This document shows positions 40,201 to 51,494 of a DNA stretch of 64,000 nucleotides, piece by piece; positions within the stretch are counted from its first letter, which is position 1; each line of letters opens with the position of its first letter. Both the position numbers and the translations under genes were made by a program. This stretch comes from Tomocerus qinae (Eukaryota; Arthropoda; Collembola; Entomobryomorpha; Tomoceridae), in the NCBI GenBank assembly GCA_020055645.1, contig CM034548.1:31980201-32044200 (forward strand), read 5' to 3'. The notes under the pieces were generated by a model. The model had not been told where the DNA came from. It worked only from the letters and a program-made list of their open reading frames with translations, and did no database searches.

Positions 40201-40714
40201 AAGTCCGGGCGTTGTGGTAACCTTTGTATGTCATTAAATTAAATCACCCATCAGTAATTGTTAAGATGGATAAAAGTCATACGTAGAGGTTTAAATCTAA
40301 ACTAAAAATGTTTGTAAATATTAGCCTTTACTCAGTGAATTTTATAGTTCGAAATTCGTTAGAATTGAGCATATTCATATTATGACTGTCATTTTTTATG
40401 TACATCCTACATTTTTAATTGCCAATGTTACTTCATAAATCTGTTTTGGTACTGTTTATATCGTTTGTACGTTCTGATGGACTTATTAGTCATTACACAT
40501 TGGTTTCGACAGTTCGTACTTTGTAGTAGTTGATTTTTTCATCATTACCTAATCAATAACTTTCTAATGTAATTTTGTGTTATTTACTTTACAGAACGTT
40601 GACTTGGACGATGTGAAGGAGAGTGTCCGTCAAGGGGTGACAAAAGTGGCTGGAAAGTTGAGCAATCTTGCCAATGGGGTCATGAGTTCTCTGCAGGAGA
40701 AATATGGTTACTAA
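37271..40714 (+). CDS. ArfGAP2/3 (Glo3-type) Arf GTPase-activating protein
   Basis: Coding exons: 37271-37348, 37444-37635, 37770-37901, 37982-38116, 38219-38347, 38565-38723, 38817-38947, 39035-39220, 39412-39619, 39705-39824, 39928-39963 (microexon) and 40595-40714. All phases close: 541 residues with the microexon, 529 without (human ARFGAP2/3 about 520). The N-terminal ArfGAP zinc finger is C28-x2-C31-x16-C48-x2-C51, with the arginine finger in [13 protein letters not shown] (R56). It stimulates GTP hydrolysis on Arf1 on COPI vesicles at the Golgi. The middle has a charged coiled-coil-like stretch (about 235-275). The C-terminal part has repeated ISSDQFF / ISSADYF motifs, the Glo3 regulatory motif that marks ARFGAP2/3 rather than ARFGAP1. 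The last exon ends in an amphipathic helix-like segment. An acceptor at 37216 shows an upstream 5' UTR exon. Which of ARFGAP2 or 3 is not decided. Confidence 0.95.
39928..39963 (+). other. 36-nt microexon of the ArfGAP gene
   Basis: The segment is flanked by AATAG| and |GTATGA. It is exactly 12 codons in phase 0 and reads [12 protein letters not shown]. Both neighbouring exons also end and begin in phase 0, so it can be included or skipped without a frameshift. The flanking upstream pyrimidine tract is weak, which suits a regulated cassette exon. Confidence 0.65.
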
Positions 40715-40809
40715 ACAATAATCTTTAATTCAGTCTATTCTATAATAAGTAAATTTTACCAATTACTTTAGCCTTTTCCTTTTACTGTCAATGTCAATGT
40801 CAGCCAATC

Positions 40810-41240
40810 TTTCAGTTACTATAGCAGATACAATTTTAATTGCAGAATCAATTTTTCATTAATTATAGTAGTTGCAATTTAAATTGAAGAATCAATTTTT
40901 CAATAATTATAGCAGTTACAATTTTAATTTGCAAAATTAATTTTTCAATAATTATAGCAGTTACAATTTTAATTGCAAAATCAAGTTTTCATTAATTATA
41001 GCAGTTACAATTATAATTGCAAAATTAAGTTTTCATTAATTATAGCAGTTACAATTTTAATTGCAAAATCAAGTTTTCATTAATTATAGCAGTTACAATT
41101 TTAATTGCAAAATCAGGTTTTCATTAATTATAGTTACAATTTTAATTGCAAAATCAAGTTTTCATTAATTATAGCAGTTACAATTTTAATTGCAAAATCA
41201 ATCTTTCATTAATTATAGAAGTTACAGTTTTAATTGCTAA
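40810..41240 (+). repeat. Approximately 44-bp AT-rich tandem repeat, about 9 copies
   Basis: Units contain ATTATAGCAGTTACAATTTT followed by AATTGCAAAATCAA and TTTTCATTA, with a 43-46 bp period. The array starts about 95 bases after the ArfGAP stop codon and so probably lies in its 3' UTR or immediately downstream. Confidence 0.9.
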
Positions 41241-43829
41241 TTCACTAAGTACAGTTCCAAATTGAGTTTGCTAAATGAAACAAACATTAATATTGTCATA
41301 CAGAGTAGTGGTATAATGTTGTGTTAGTAAAATTATAATTGCTTACAAAATTTTTCACCATGGTCTTTATCCTGATTATCCTCGTTAATAAATGTCTGTA
41401 AATGTCATAAATTTATACCGATTTGCCGATTCGTAACTTGCAAGAACAGTGCAATTCAGTCTAATTTTGGGTATGTGAAAAACATTACGTGCAATTGTAT
41501 TATAAGAAACGGTAATGGCGATTATAAGGTGTCTAGAATATTTAATTCATGTAGGTAACGGCAGATACTACAAAAGTATTTTCCGTGGTCGAAATTATCA
41601 TCGATAAAATAGCAATTTACTATTGTAATGTTGCTAAAAGTCATTTAAAATTCGCATTGGTTTTGATCAGTAAAGAGCTTTCTTTCCTTTCAGAATATAA
41701 TTTTGTTGTCTATAAATTTTTTGTAAATTAAGTGATAATTGCCTTCCTAAATTGACTAACTGACCCAACAATGATACAATAAAAAGGATGTACTTACTAC
41801 TACAATTTCGATTAATGAATAGGCAATATTTGTAGCAACTCTATGGCAAAATATGTGACTTAATGTATCACAGTATCTATATCTAAATAACATATTGATA
41901 GCAATTAACAAAAATCGCGTTATTTATTTAGCTAAGGACATTTACCAGTTAATAAGAGGAAGTTGCCTTGGCCATACTATACCAATAAAAATTTTAATAT
42001 GCATCACCAAATTGTGACTTTTATAGAGGAAGAGCATTTGAAATTAGAAGCTTGTTTAGGTAGTAATACCACAAATATTGATGAGGATAATCTCACTCAA
42101 AATTGTCTTAAAACTCCCAGGGATGTTGTTACAATTTAAATAGCCTAAGAAAAATCTATTGTACTTGACATTAGCTATTTGTATCTTATAATATGTACTG
42201 CTAGGTAGTTGGTGTTGATTAAACAATAATGTAAAATGATACAATTCGATGAAATAAATGTAGGTAGGCATTACTGATAAATTGGATGTAGATTTCCGTG
42301 CAACATCTCCAGCATATTATTATACTGCCTATCGTTTTAACATTTGTAGCGCCGTATAATACTTAGCTATGAAATAGGTGCCTATTGTATGATGACATGA
42401 GTCTGATTAAATCTTTTTAACTACGTGCTACAATAAAAAGAGTAGGTGCCCGAAAAGTTGAAATTTATTTATTAGTGTGGAAGTTAATTTTATGATGCGC
42501 ATTAAACTTTAAGATGTATAATTAATTGTAAATAGCTACATGCTATACTATACATGTGTCTCATACTCATAATATTATCACCTATCGATTATGTCTTTAC
42601 ATACTTATTATTTCTGGAACATGTACTGTTTAATTTAATGTCTTATTAGTAATAGATTCACATTTTACCGGCGATTTATGTCGTTAGAATTTTTTGTGTT
42701 AAGTGTGATCGAAGAAATTATATTTACTGAACATTTATATGTACATGTAAATTATTTTATTAACATTTGTATGTTTTGAAATGAAATGGTAGGTAATCCA
42801 ATCAGCAAAAGAACTTTAACTGGCCTTTTGTTTAGTAGTGCAGGAGAGCTAATTGATGTCAATTCAATATGTAACAATAACTAATATATGTAAAACCTTG
42901 TTACAATTTCTTTGCGTTTTTTCTAACTGTACGTCTCTTAGTTCAGTTAAAGTTCAATTATGAGGATATTGACTGTGATTAATTTCCCCACTCTTTTAAT
43001 CACACAAAATCCCTAAAATAATTTTCTTTAATAGTCTTACGCGCTACGTTCTTCCCACAGATATTCAATTCAATGTCATCGATTTAGTAAGTACTTTTAG
43101 TAATTATTTCTCTAATGCGTTGTGTACCTTAGCTAACTCTATTTTAAATATGAAGCCAATACCGATACAAACTATCCAAACATTTGAAAGCTATCTTCTA
43201 TCTTTGTTGTAAGTTTAGTAGCGAATTTAATATTAATTTAGTAATTTATTTATACTATTTCCGGAAGAAGAAGTCAAAAGAAGACAAATCATTTAAAGTA
43301 CCTACACCAAGGTTAATAATCGTTAGCAGAAAATATTGAGTTTAAATGCTGATCCTCCGAAACCTCACTAGCTGAGTTTAACTTCATGATAAAGATAAAT
43401 ATTTCAACCGCAGCATACCCAATAAATATTATATTTTAATTTTAGAATAATATTATTTCTTTGGTGTAAGATGAAGAATTTAAGAAATAAATTTGTATCC
43501 AGAATTTCGTTCTTTTTTATGATAATTTGTACATTTACTCATTTCATAATCATGACGACTTACTACAATACGACCAAAAAAGACCAGATAAAATTGACCA
43601 CCAAGGTCGACTAATCATAAAAATATCATAGTCTCATCACCATGCAAAAAATTAGTTTGACAAAGTCTAATTGGATTGTCTTTATAGTTTGTGATTTGTA
43701 ACACTTAATCACATTTTTAGTCATATGGAAATGAAAAAAATAAAAATGAACTCGCAGTGATAATGAATACATTGTGCCTGGTTTAATGGACTTTTTGAGG
43801 CAATAATTATTTCTTAGACCGTTGAATTT
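41241..43829. other. Gene-free AT-rich region downstream of ArfGAP
   Basis: No conserved frame or RNA gene was recognised. Several plus-strand AATAAA sites occur (for example near 41390 and 41779) and one of them may end the ArfGAP transcript. Confidence 0.5.
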
Positions 43830-43841
43830 CAGCTGTGCCAT

Positions 43842-44244
43842 GTGTGTGTGTGGGGGAAAAGCACAGCATCTACTATAGTAGTAGAGCTATGCTACCGCTC
43901 AAGCCTGGGGTGGCTTACTTGCAGTGACTCCCGGACAACTTTACTGAGTGTACAGACTTACACGAAGAGACTTTGGTGAGGGGTCCTGAACCATTATGTG
44001 GTACAGCCCTACACAGTCCCGTACTCTACCTTTGTGCGCTTAGGTGGCAACGTTAGGTGAGCTGACCACATTAGGTGTGACAGTCATCGCAACCTCCCGC
44101 ATCCCTTCGTATGTGCTCCTCAGTCCAGTATATCACTCCCAGTTCCAGACTAACTAACACAACCTGAGGCGCTCTTCGGATTCGACCCCAAGAATGCGGA
44201 CAGCCAGCCAGGTTTTTACACCATTAAGACCGTCCTGTACGCCC
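43842..44244 (-). mobile_element. Complete tRNA-derived SINE with 12-bp target-site duplication
   Basis: Read on the minus strand, it begins GGGCGTACAGG. It has a box A-like GGTCTTAATGGTGTAAA and a near-consensus box B GGGTCGAATCC about 75 bases in, then a roughly 300-bp body and a CACACACA tail. CAGCTGTGCCAT flanks it on both sides (43830-43841 and 44245-44256), as expected for LINE-assisted insertion. It matches the split copy at 14341-16090 in head, middle and tail. Confidence 0.88.
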
Positions 44245-44349
44245 CAGCTGTGCCATAGTCAATGATCTGTGACCCCCGTGAAGCAGAATAGCATCTTCCA
44301 CAGAGATAAAATGACTCCAAATTCTCCTTCCAAGCACCCCTTCCTGAGA

Positions 44350-44430
44350 TCTAAAAGGCCCCACCCTACAAACCTAAGTTGATTTATCATATTCTAACCT
44401 AATCTAAGGATGGGGCCTTTTAGTCTTGCC
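44350..44430. repeat. Short inverted repeat with AAAAGGCCCCA arms
   Basis: CTAAAAGGCCCCACCC (about 44352) is complemented by GGATGGGGCCTTTTAG (about 44409-44424). A third half-site, CTAAAAGGCCCCATTTT, lies near 44896. These are probably ends of a small DNA element. Confidence 0.55.
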
Positions 44431-46096
44431 GTTCCTGAGCTCGTCCTGCCGTAGTTTTCCCTTACTCAAGGTTAAACATGCAAATGCAAATGTTATCAAC
44501 ATTCATCTTAACAGAATTTCACAGTTTCTAAATATGAATTTCTTGTATCTTCTCCAAATGAGGATGGGAACTGACAGGGACAATGAAATTATATTTTTGG
44601 GATTTCAAGATGATGTTGGTGTTATAAGCTTGCTTTTGTTTCAATAATAGTTCAATTCTTATTTCAGTGATATTTTACAACTGGACAAAATGACATGAGT
44701 CAATCACTTTCACTTTAGTCCCTATTGGTGTAAAAAGAACGTTCATTAGTTCCACAATGTAAGACTAAATCTTTCCAAAGGGAAAGTCATATGATTCTCA
44801 CCGTGCTCCGCTTTCACATGTGAAAGTTTTATATGGAGCTTGGGCTTCAAAGGAGAAATGGCATTTACTTCATATGGAGTGAACACCGGCAATTCTAAAA
44901 GGCCCCATTTTAGGGTGAGCTTTTTGGTCACCGGTCTAGTTTTATGGTCTGGCCGGTGGACTATATCAAACCCTACTTTCTAACATGCATTCTATAAATA
45001 CAATATTTTACATACATATATTAATTAATATATTTACGCTGGATATCAAACAAATCACACGAGAAAACATAAATATGACATGGTCATCACAATAAAATAT
45101 TTGCGTAAAAGCGTATACAAAATTGTTATAATTTATTTAAAAAAATAAATTACAAATTTAATGACAACATGCCTAATGTTACTTTGAAACTTTTGATAGC
45201 TAGTGTTGACAAAAGGTGTTGATACCAAAAAGGGTTGAATGAAATGGTGTTGAAAAAACTATGTTGACAATTCGGGGGATTACCCTCAATTATTTGTAAG
45301 TATCATTTAATATCATAACTAGATCGTTATTCGTTAATTTTTTTAGTTATTGATAATGCAACATATACTTATAGTATACTCAATTCATTTTTTTGATTAT
45401 TACCCACATTGGCCATTGTGTAATTGTTAATCTAATATGCAGCGAACAAAACTTAATGTTGACATGTCCCGTTGTAATTTCTCCTATTGATTTTTTCCAT
45501 TACGATTACAATTGAATGTACAGACACAAAAGGGTCAATACGTCAGTTTGAAGAATAGACATTATTATTAAAGACAGCTGTATTGTATACCAAATAGGGT
45601 ATCATATTATACCTAATATTCCTTAATGCGAAAAAAAGAATGTGCAGGTACACAATATCAATTAGTTGTTAACGACTCATTTTATTTGCATTCATTTGAC
45701 ATATCGACGGATATAGGCACTTATAACATATGTAGCCAGAGTTTCAGCGCACTTAAGTGAAAATTAATCGTGCAAACTGTTATTAGAATTCAGCAGTGCT
45801 TGTAATTAATGAAAGATTAGCATGTAAAAACTTTGGAATGAAATTTATTATAGAACTTCAACTCCAAGAGGATATGAAAAGTTAAAGTTAAATCCAATAA
45901 GTGGTTAAATATCAAATTAGTAATTACAAAGATCTCTGTAGTTATTAAATCATTCCTCACAAAAGTACAACTATTAATGACCACAACTAAATGATCAACA
46001 TAATTTATAAAATCGGTGCTTATAGAAAAGAGCTACAAAATAAGTAAATTGTAGCTTATTAATGATGGTAACACCTTCCATGGAGATAATACTTCG
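44431..46096. other. Gene-free region before the CCT2 3' end
   Basis: No gene was recognised. A minus-strand AATAAA near 45843-45848 is the best placed polyadenylation signal for CCT2. Confidence 0.45.
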
Positions 46097-48606
46097 TTAA
46101 CATGGACGTCTGTCTGGACCTCGCTGGCGAGGAGCAGCTCGAATAATGTTATCAACACGCATTATCATCTCCGCTGCTTCTGATGCAGCAAACACTACTC
46201 GGCGCTTCACAGCTAAAGATTCTGTAATCCCCAGTTCCTCCATGGACCCGACAGTACCATCATTCATATCTACATTAAAAAAATAAAATGATGTATCCTT
46301 TCCACTGCGTTCATATACAATAGAGTGTAAAGCAGTTTCATGATTAATAATAAATCAACAACAAATGTACTCACTTAATCCATTATCCGATTTTCCATTG
46401 TTGTGATTAGCTTTCAACTGAGCTACTAATTCTGCAGAATCGTAACCAGCGTTGTCGGCAATGGTCGTTGGCAAAGTCTAAAGATAAATACACACACGTA
46501 GTTAAAAATTAAAATAATGATAATTGGACAATATTTTTAAAATATAACAGTGCAAATTACCAATAAGGCTTTTGCAAAAGATTCCATCGCCACAGATTCT
46601 TTTCCCGGAGTGACAGCAGCAGCAGCAGACACAGCGTTTGCCATAAGAGCTTCACTGCAGCCTCCTCCGTAGACAGTTCGGGTGTCTTTCACCGTAGCTG
46701 CAAGCACACATAAAGCATCATGAAGGGACCTCTCGGCTTCCTCCACAATCTGACTGGTAGCTCCACGGATGACAATGGTACAAGCCTCTCCAACAGCCAC
46801 TCCACTGAATTTAATTAACTTATCTTCGCCAATAGTAATCTATAGCACAAATAATCCAATGAAACAACAAAGAAAGGAATGGGGTAAAGATGTCGAGTAA
46901 ATGTAGAATTATATCAAACCTCGTGGATGAGATCACAACGACCGATTTTCACACCCTCAGGAGTATCGAATGTCGATACAATTTCTCCTCCGGTGACCAA
47001 TGCTAGCCGCTCAATTCCATCGAAATCTGCATGCTCGATTGCCATAACTTTAGCATCAGCAAACAGCTGTTCTGGGTAATTGTAAATCAATTGTCTGAAA
47101 AGAAACAAAAATCCAATTAAAAGCGCTATTACGTTTGTCTGTTATACAACATTATTGTAAAGAATTTCGTATAAAGTTATCAACCAAAAATATCTTCAAT
47201 GGTTATTATGTTTTATACCGCTTTAATATTTTAAAACGAATCTGGAAATGTAGAAGTTTAAAAGCGAACAAGAGTATCGGTTAAAGAGGTTTTTCAAAAA
47301 GGGAGGCCTTGCCCTTGAAGGAGAGCAAGGTGAGATAATAGGTATTTTAATTTAAGTACGCGTCTGTGTCTTACCTGTTGATAAATACGTTCATATCATG
47401 CTTCAAAATTTTATCGACTTTGTCCTTCATTTTTTGCTTCTCTGCTAGTTCAATTTCAGCTACTTTAGCGGTAGAATCCACTTTCACTCGAGATCCAAAA
47501 ACTTTGATTTTGTCTGTATCCATCGGAGTATTGCAAATAAGAATTCGTGCGTTTTCAATTCTCTTTGGTTGGTTCACGCCAATCTTTTTATCAAGGAGAA
47601 ATCCTTCGTCTAAAAATGAATCTGTTAACACTCCTCCTTGCTTTTTGATAATTTGAACGGCATCAAGATTTCCAGATCCTCTAAGTCTGAGAACGGCGTC
47701 GACAGCCAACTTAGCAAAATGTTCTTTATGTTGAGACAGGATCTTGGAGCTGAGGGTAGTGCGGGCAATATTTAATAAATCCTCACGAAACTTTTCCGAA
47801 TCATCACTGTAATTTAAAGCCAGAAGTAAAATATTAACACTAACAATTTATACCGTATATTTTGAAGTATAAAAACAATTCTTTAGAAATAATCAATCAT
47901 ACCCGTGATTGTTAGCACTTTTGTCTAAAACGTCCAAAGCAATTTTGGCTGCCTTTCTCCATCCTGAAATAATAGTTTGAGGGTGAAGCTTCATGTCTAT
48001 AAGCTTCTCACCTTCACGCAGCAATTCTGCTGCGAAAACAGTCACGGAGGTAGTTCCATCACCGACCTCTTCGTCTTGAGCCTTAGAAATGTCGACTAAA
48101 ATTTTAGCTGCTGGGTTGTCAACTCCTACAGACCGCAATATCGTTGCTCCGTCGTTAGTGACTTCGATCTAGAAATTTAAAAAGTAAATTCTTGCTAAAT
48201 GGATGCTTAATAATGTAAAAGTGCTCTAAACGTAGTCATAAACGTCTTTATTTTTATTATTTACATTTTTTGCCATTTTATTAAATCAATCAATATAAAG
48301 GTAAATTTTGAATTTTATTTATCTACCGTGCCATCATTGCGTCCCATGCCAACCAGAATTTTATCCATTCCTTTGGGGCCTAAAGTAGACTTGACGAGAT
48401 CGCCGACAGCAATAGCTCCGACAAAACTGCTCATCCGGGCCATTTCGGCTTTTTCTTGGTCGGCTTCAGGCCGTAGAATACGCACCGGGTTTAAGGACAC
48501 CTGTAATTAAAAATACAATTATTAGTCAAATTTCACCATAGAAATTGGAATTTTTAGGATTTAAATTGACACTGATAATTAATAAACCTGAAATACCACT
48601 TACCAT
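46097..48606 (-). CDS. CCT2: Chaperonin CCT subunit beta (CCT2)
   Basis: Eight minus-strand coding exons: 48606-48604, 48500-48327, 48168-47903, 47806-47375, 47094-46920, 46839-46561, 46477-46375 and 46269-46097. Together they encode 534 residues; human CCT2 has 535. The first coding exon is only the ATG. CCT2 is one of eight subunits of the cytosolic TRiC/CCT folding chamber for actin, tubulin and other clients. Group II chaperonin hallmarks are present: [25 protein letters not shown] and the ATPase motif [18 protein letters not shown]. Beta-specific stretches are [18 protein letters not shown]-free [20 protein letters not shown] and the end [15 protein letters not shown]. It diverges from clathrin light chain (51495). 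No damage or missing catalytic residue was seen. Confidence 0.97.
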
Positions 48607-51494
48607 TTTTAGTCGATTAGTTTTTAAACCGAAATTTCAGATGTAAATGTCACAAGAAAAGTGATTAACAAAAGACAGAGTTGCTTGCGGTGCGGCTCTC
48701 GTTCTTCTAGTTCTCTCGGCAGACTCACAAGAAAGGATGTGAATTAAATTTTGTGTCTGTACCGCACTTTGGATGAATCAGCCTCTCTAGAACATAATGG
48801 AACGAACCCACGCCGCGCCACTTAACTTCTCGATCATAAACACACCCAAAACCCACGTCTCTCTCTTGCAAATTCTGAGATGTCAGAACATCTCTAATTA
48901 GTATGGTTGGGTATGTATCTATCATGTGCTCCTTGTCATTCTGCAATTTTCTTCTGTACTCTTGTGGGACTAGTGGGACATTTGATTCACTCATTCTCTC
49001 TATGCATTCTCATAAAGAGTGGACTCGTGGGGTACATTCAATTCAGCACAAATGCAAAATTGCAGAAATATTACCTTATATGGAATTTATTATACATGGC
49101 TATAGTATTGGGTATAGCCCTTTATATAGTGTAGAAAAGCATGTGGAGAAATATAGAATGTATACGTTATAATGGCAATTAACACACTATTGCTACCAAG
49201 GAACAAGAGGAAGACCAGCTTAGGCTTCTATACGTCTCCCAAGTATATCTATAATCAGAGCTCCCAGAGCTCCTTGCTGTGTGCTACAAGTTCGCAGGCG
49301 TTTTGCTATTGGTCGGTCGCAGCCGCTCTCTCATTGGCTCTCGTATGTACCTACGTGTATTCTAAGTGTGGACCATTTCTCTTATGGCAGCTGGCCTTCT
49401 ATAGTGAAGCGCCAGCTTCACAGCCACCATCGGTATTCTATGATTGCTACAGTGTACTGCACACTTGCACAGTCCCCAGCCAAAAAGACGGATTAGGTTA
49501 CCCATTTAGCGGCGGCGTCTACCTACACTGGCTTAGCAGAGGATTTGTAATTTACATTTTAAAGCAAATTCCGGCAGTTACAGTGATTGAATTTGGGCAG
49601 CGGGATATCGTCCCTGTTGACTCATTGCCCCTAGTTTGGTCACCTATTATGTAATATATTGTCCTCGTTGCCCCTAGGACTATGCAGCGGTACCTCGTCA
49701 CTCGTTACCGGTGTGAATTGACAACAATGTGGCGAACACAGAATTTTATTTTACAGTACGGGGAAGTTAAAAGTGACCATACGGATTACGATGCATAGGG
49801 AGATGAAAAAAATGAGGTTATGGGTAATGGTTTTTTTCATAATTTCCCATAAGGGGCTTGTATCCCTGTGTCCACTTTTAGTTGCCACCCCGTACTGTAG
49901 ATAGTATGTAGACTAGAAGCAGGAAGCGAGCCAAGCCGTTGGATAATTGCCTATCAGAGACGCTTAAATCAATCGTTGGAAGTGCGAACTAAATCTGTCC
50001 AGTAAGTAGAACACTGCAATTCGAACTTACTCGCACTTTGCTCTGGCTGACGATTTCACTTATAGGTCGCCACAGTCGCCAGTTAACGCTAAGCTGTATG
50101 GTATGTTGGACAAGGCCTGAAGAAGGCAGAGGCTTTGGGGGAGTAGCAACACCGGCTCCCATTGTCGGCAATTCACTTCTGACCACCGGAAAGTCTATAA
50201 TCTGATTGTCTCCGTTGGCGGTGCTACCTCTAAAACTTAACGAAAGGCAGTTTACCACTTCTCTGAGTTCAATGCTCAATCTAAGTTTTGTCGTATGCCG
50301 CCGGGGGTAAAAAGTGAATTGGCAACAATTGGAAGAGGCAACACCAGCACGAGGTACCACTGTGCGCTGCCTAAATTCAACCGCTACTAGTGCATCCACT
50401 TAATATATTACTCTAATACATAACCTCCATTGTCCCTAGTAATTCACTAAGGACAACGGAGGCAATATATTACGTTACCAGTTACAGTAATATTACGTGG
50501 GTACACTGACGGCAAAGTGGCCAGATATTGGTATTTGGAAAAAGACGTGGCTTTAGTCCCAATTTCATAGATAGTTACAATATTCAAAGCAATGCCTTGC
50601 CTACTGTTTCCATGAGCTTTTGTTGTTCTGTTTGCATTTCCAAAAAAATGTTTGTTTTATGATGTATATCCGTGCATGCAATTCCATAAATTATAATGAC
50701 GCAAATTTTATGTTAAGTAAACACCCTTGCCTTTAAGAAAATAAGAAAATATTCTATACCACTCTATTATTGTTAGAGTTGCTAAATTCGTTGTAAATGT
50801 TATATATTTTGCTAAGATATTCCAAAATTTTATTGTACATTGATAAGTAAGAATAAACGGCTAATTGCAATATTTAAAGTAAAGTTTAATTAAATTTCAA
50901 CGTATAGTTATCAAAATTTGTGTCTATTACTGAAACTAAAATTGCATGGGCAAATGGTATCATTTTCTTAAACGACATGTCACTATTCTGGCCATCGACA
51001 GCGGTGGTTAAGCACCATGGCTGAAGATTCTGAAGTACATGTAGAGTGTACAGAGAGGTGATATGATATGACTATTGACGCCCCTACTTAGAATAAACCC
51101 CGGGTCGTTTAATGTAATGTGTAGTAGTACCAGTAAATACACGTCAATGTATTGTCTTGTATTGCATTTGCAGGTCTTCTGCTGATAGAGACTGACTGAA
51201 TCCTGATTACATTATACACAGAGCAACCAACAGACCATTAATGCACTATTAGGTATTACTATAATAATATATAGAACAGACAGGACAGCAGCCGAGTTCT
51301 CTGACAGTACAAGTGTACAAGTCTTGTTTCACCATCTCATTCCGAGTGGTCAGCAAGAAGATTAATAATTCATTGTAACAACAACCAATTACTAATTAGT
51401 AAATCTTCGGTTGTCAAGATTTACTAATCTATTTTATTAAAAAGATTAATTAGTAATTGGTCTTCCTTTACTGGTCACTGGAAATTCATAAACT
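48607..51494. other. Repeat-rich intergenic region between CCT2 and clathrin light chain
   Basis: The divergent promoters of both genes must lie here. The middle (about 48720-50500) has several overlapping open frames up to 160 codons without any recognised domain. It also has a small TA-flanked MITE and scattered copies of a CAGCGGTACCTCGT-like motif. It is most likely degenerate transposon DNA. Confidence 0.5.
49754..49897. mobile_element. 144-bp MITE with TA target-site duplication
   Basis: The ends are CAGTACGGGG and CCCCGTACTG, each next to a TA (49752-49753 and 49898-49899). Complementarity extends to TTAAAAGTG / CACTTTTAG inside. This fits a Tc1/mariner-type non-autonomous element. 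No coding sequence is present. Confidence 0.8.

Noticed and set aside
48725-48994. 89-codon minus-strand frame just upstream of CCT2
   Set aside because: It is not in frame with CCT2 by any plausible splice site and has no known domain. Probably chance.
49172-49654. 160-codon open frame on the plus strand
   Set aside because: No recognisable domain or splice partner. It overlaps other long frames on both strands, and its end runs into a repeat motif found elsewhere in the window. Kept only as part of an unexplained block.
49989-50399. 136-codon minus-strand frame
   Set aside because: It contains the dispersed CAGCGGTACCTCGT-like motif and has no family resemblance. Likely repeat DNA.
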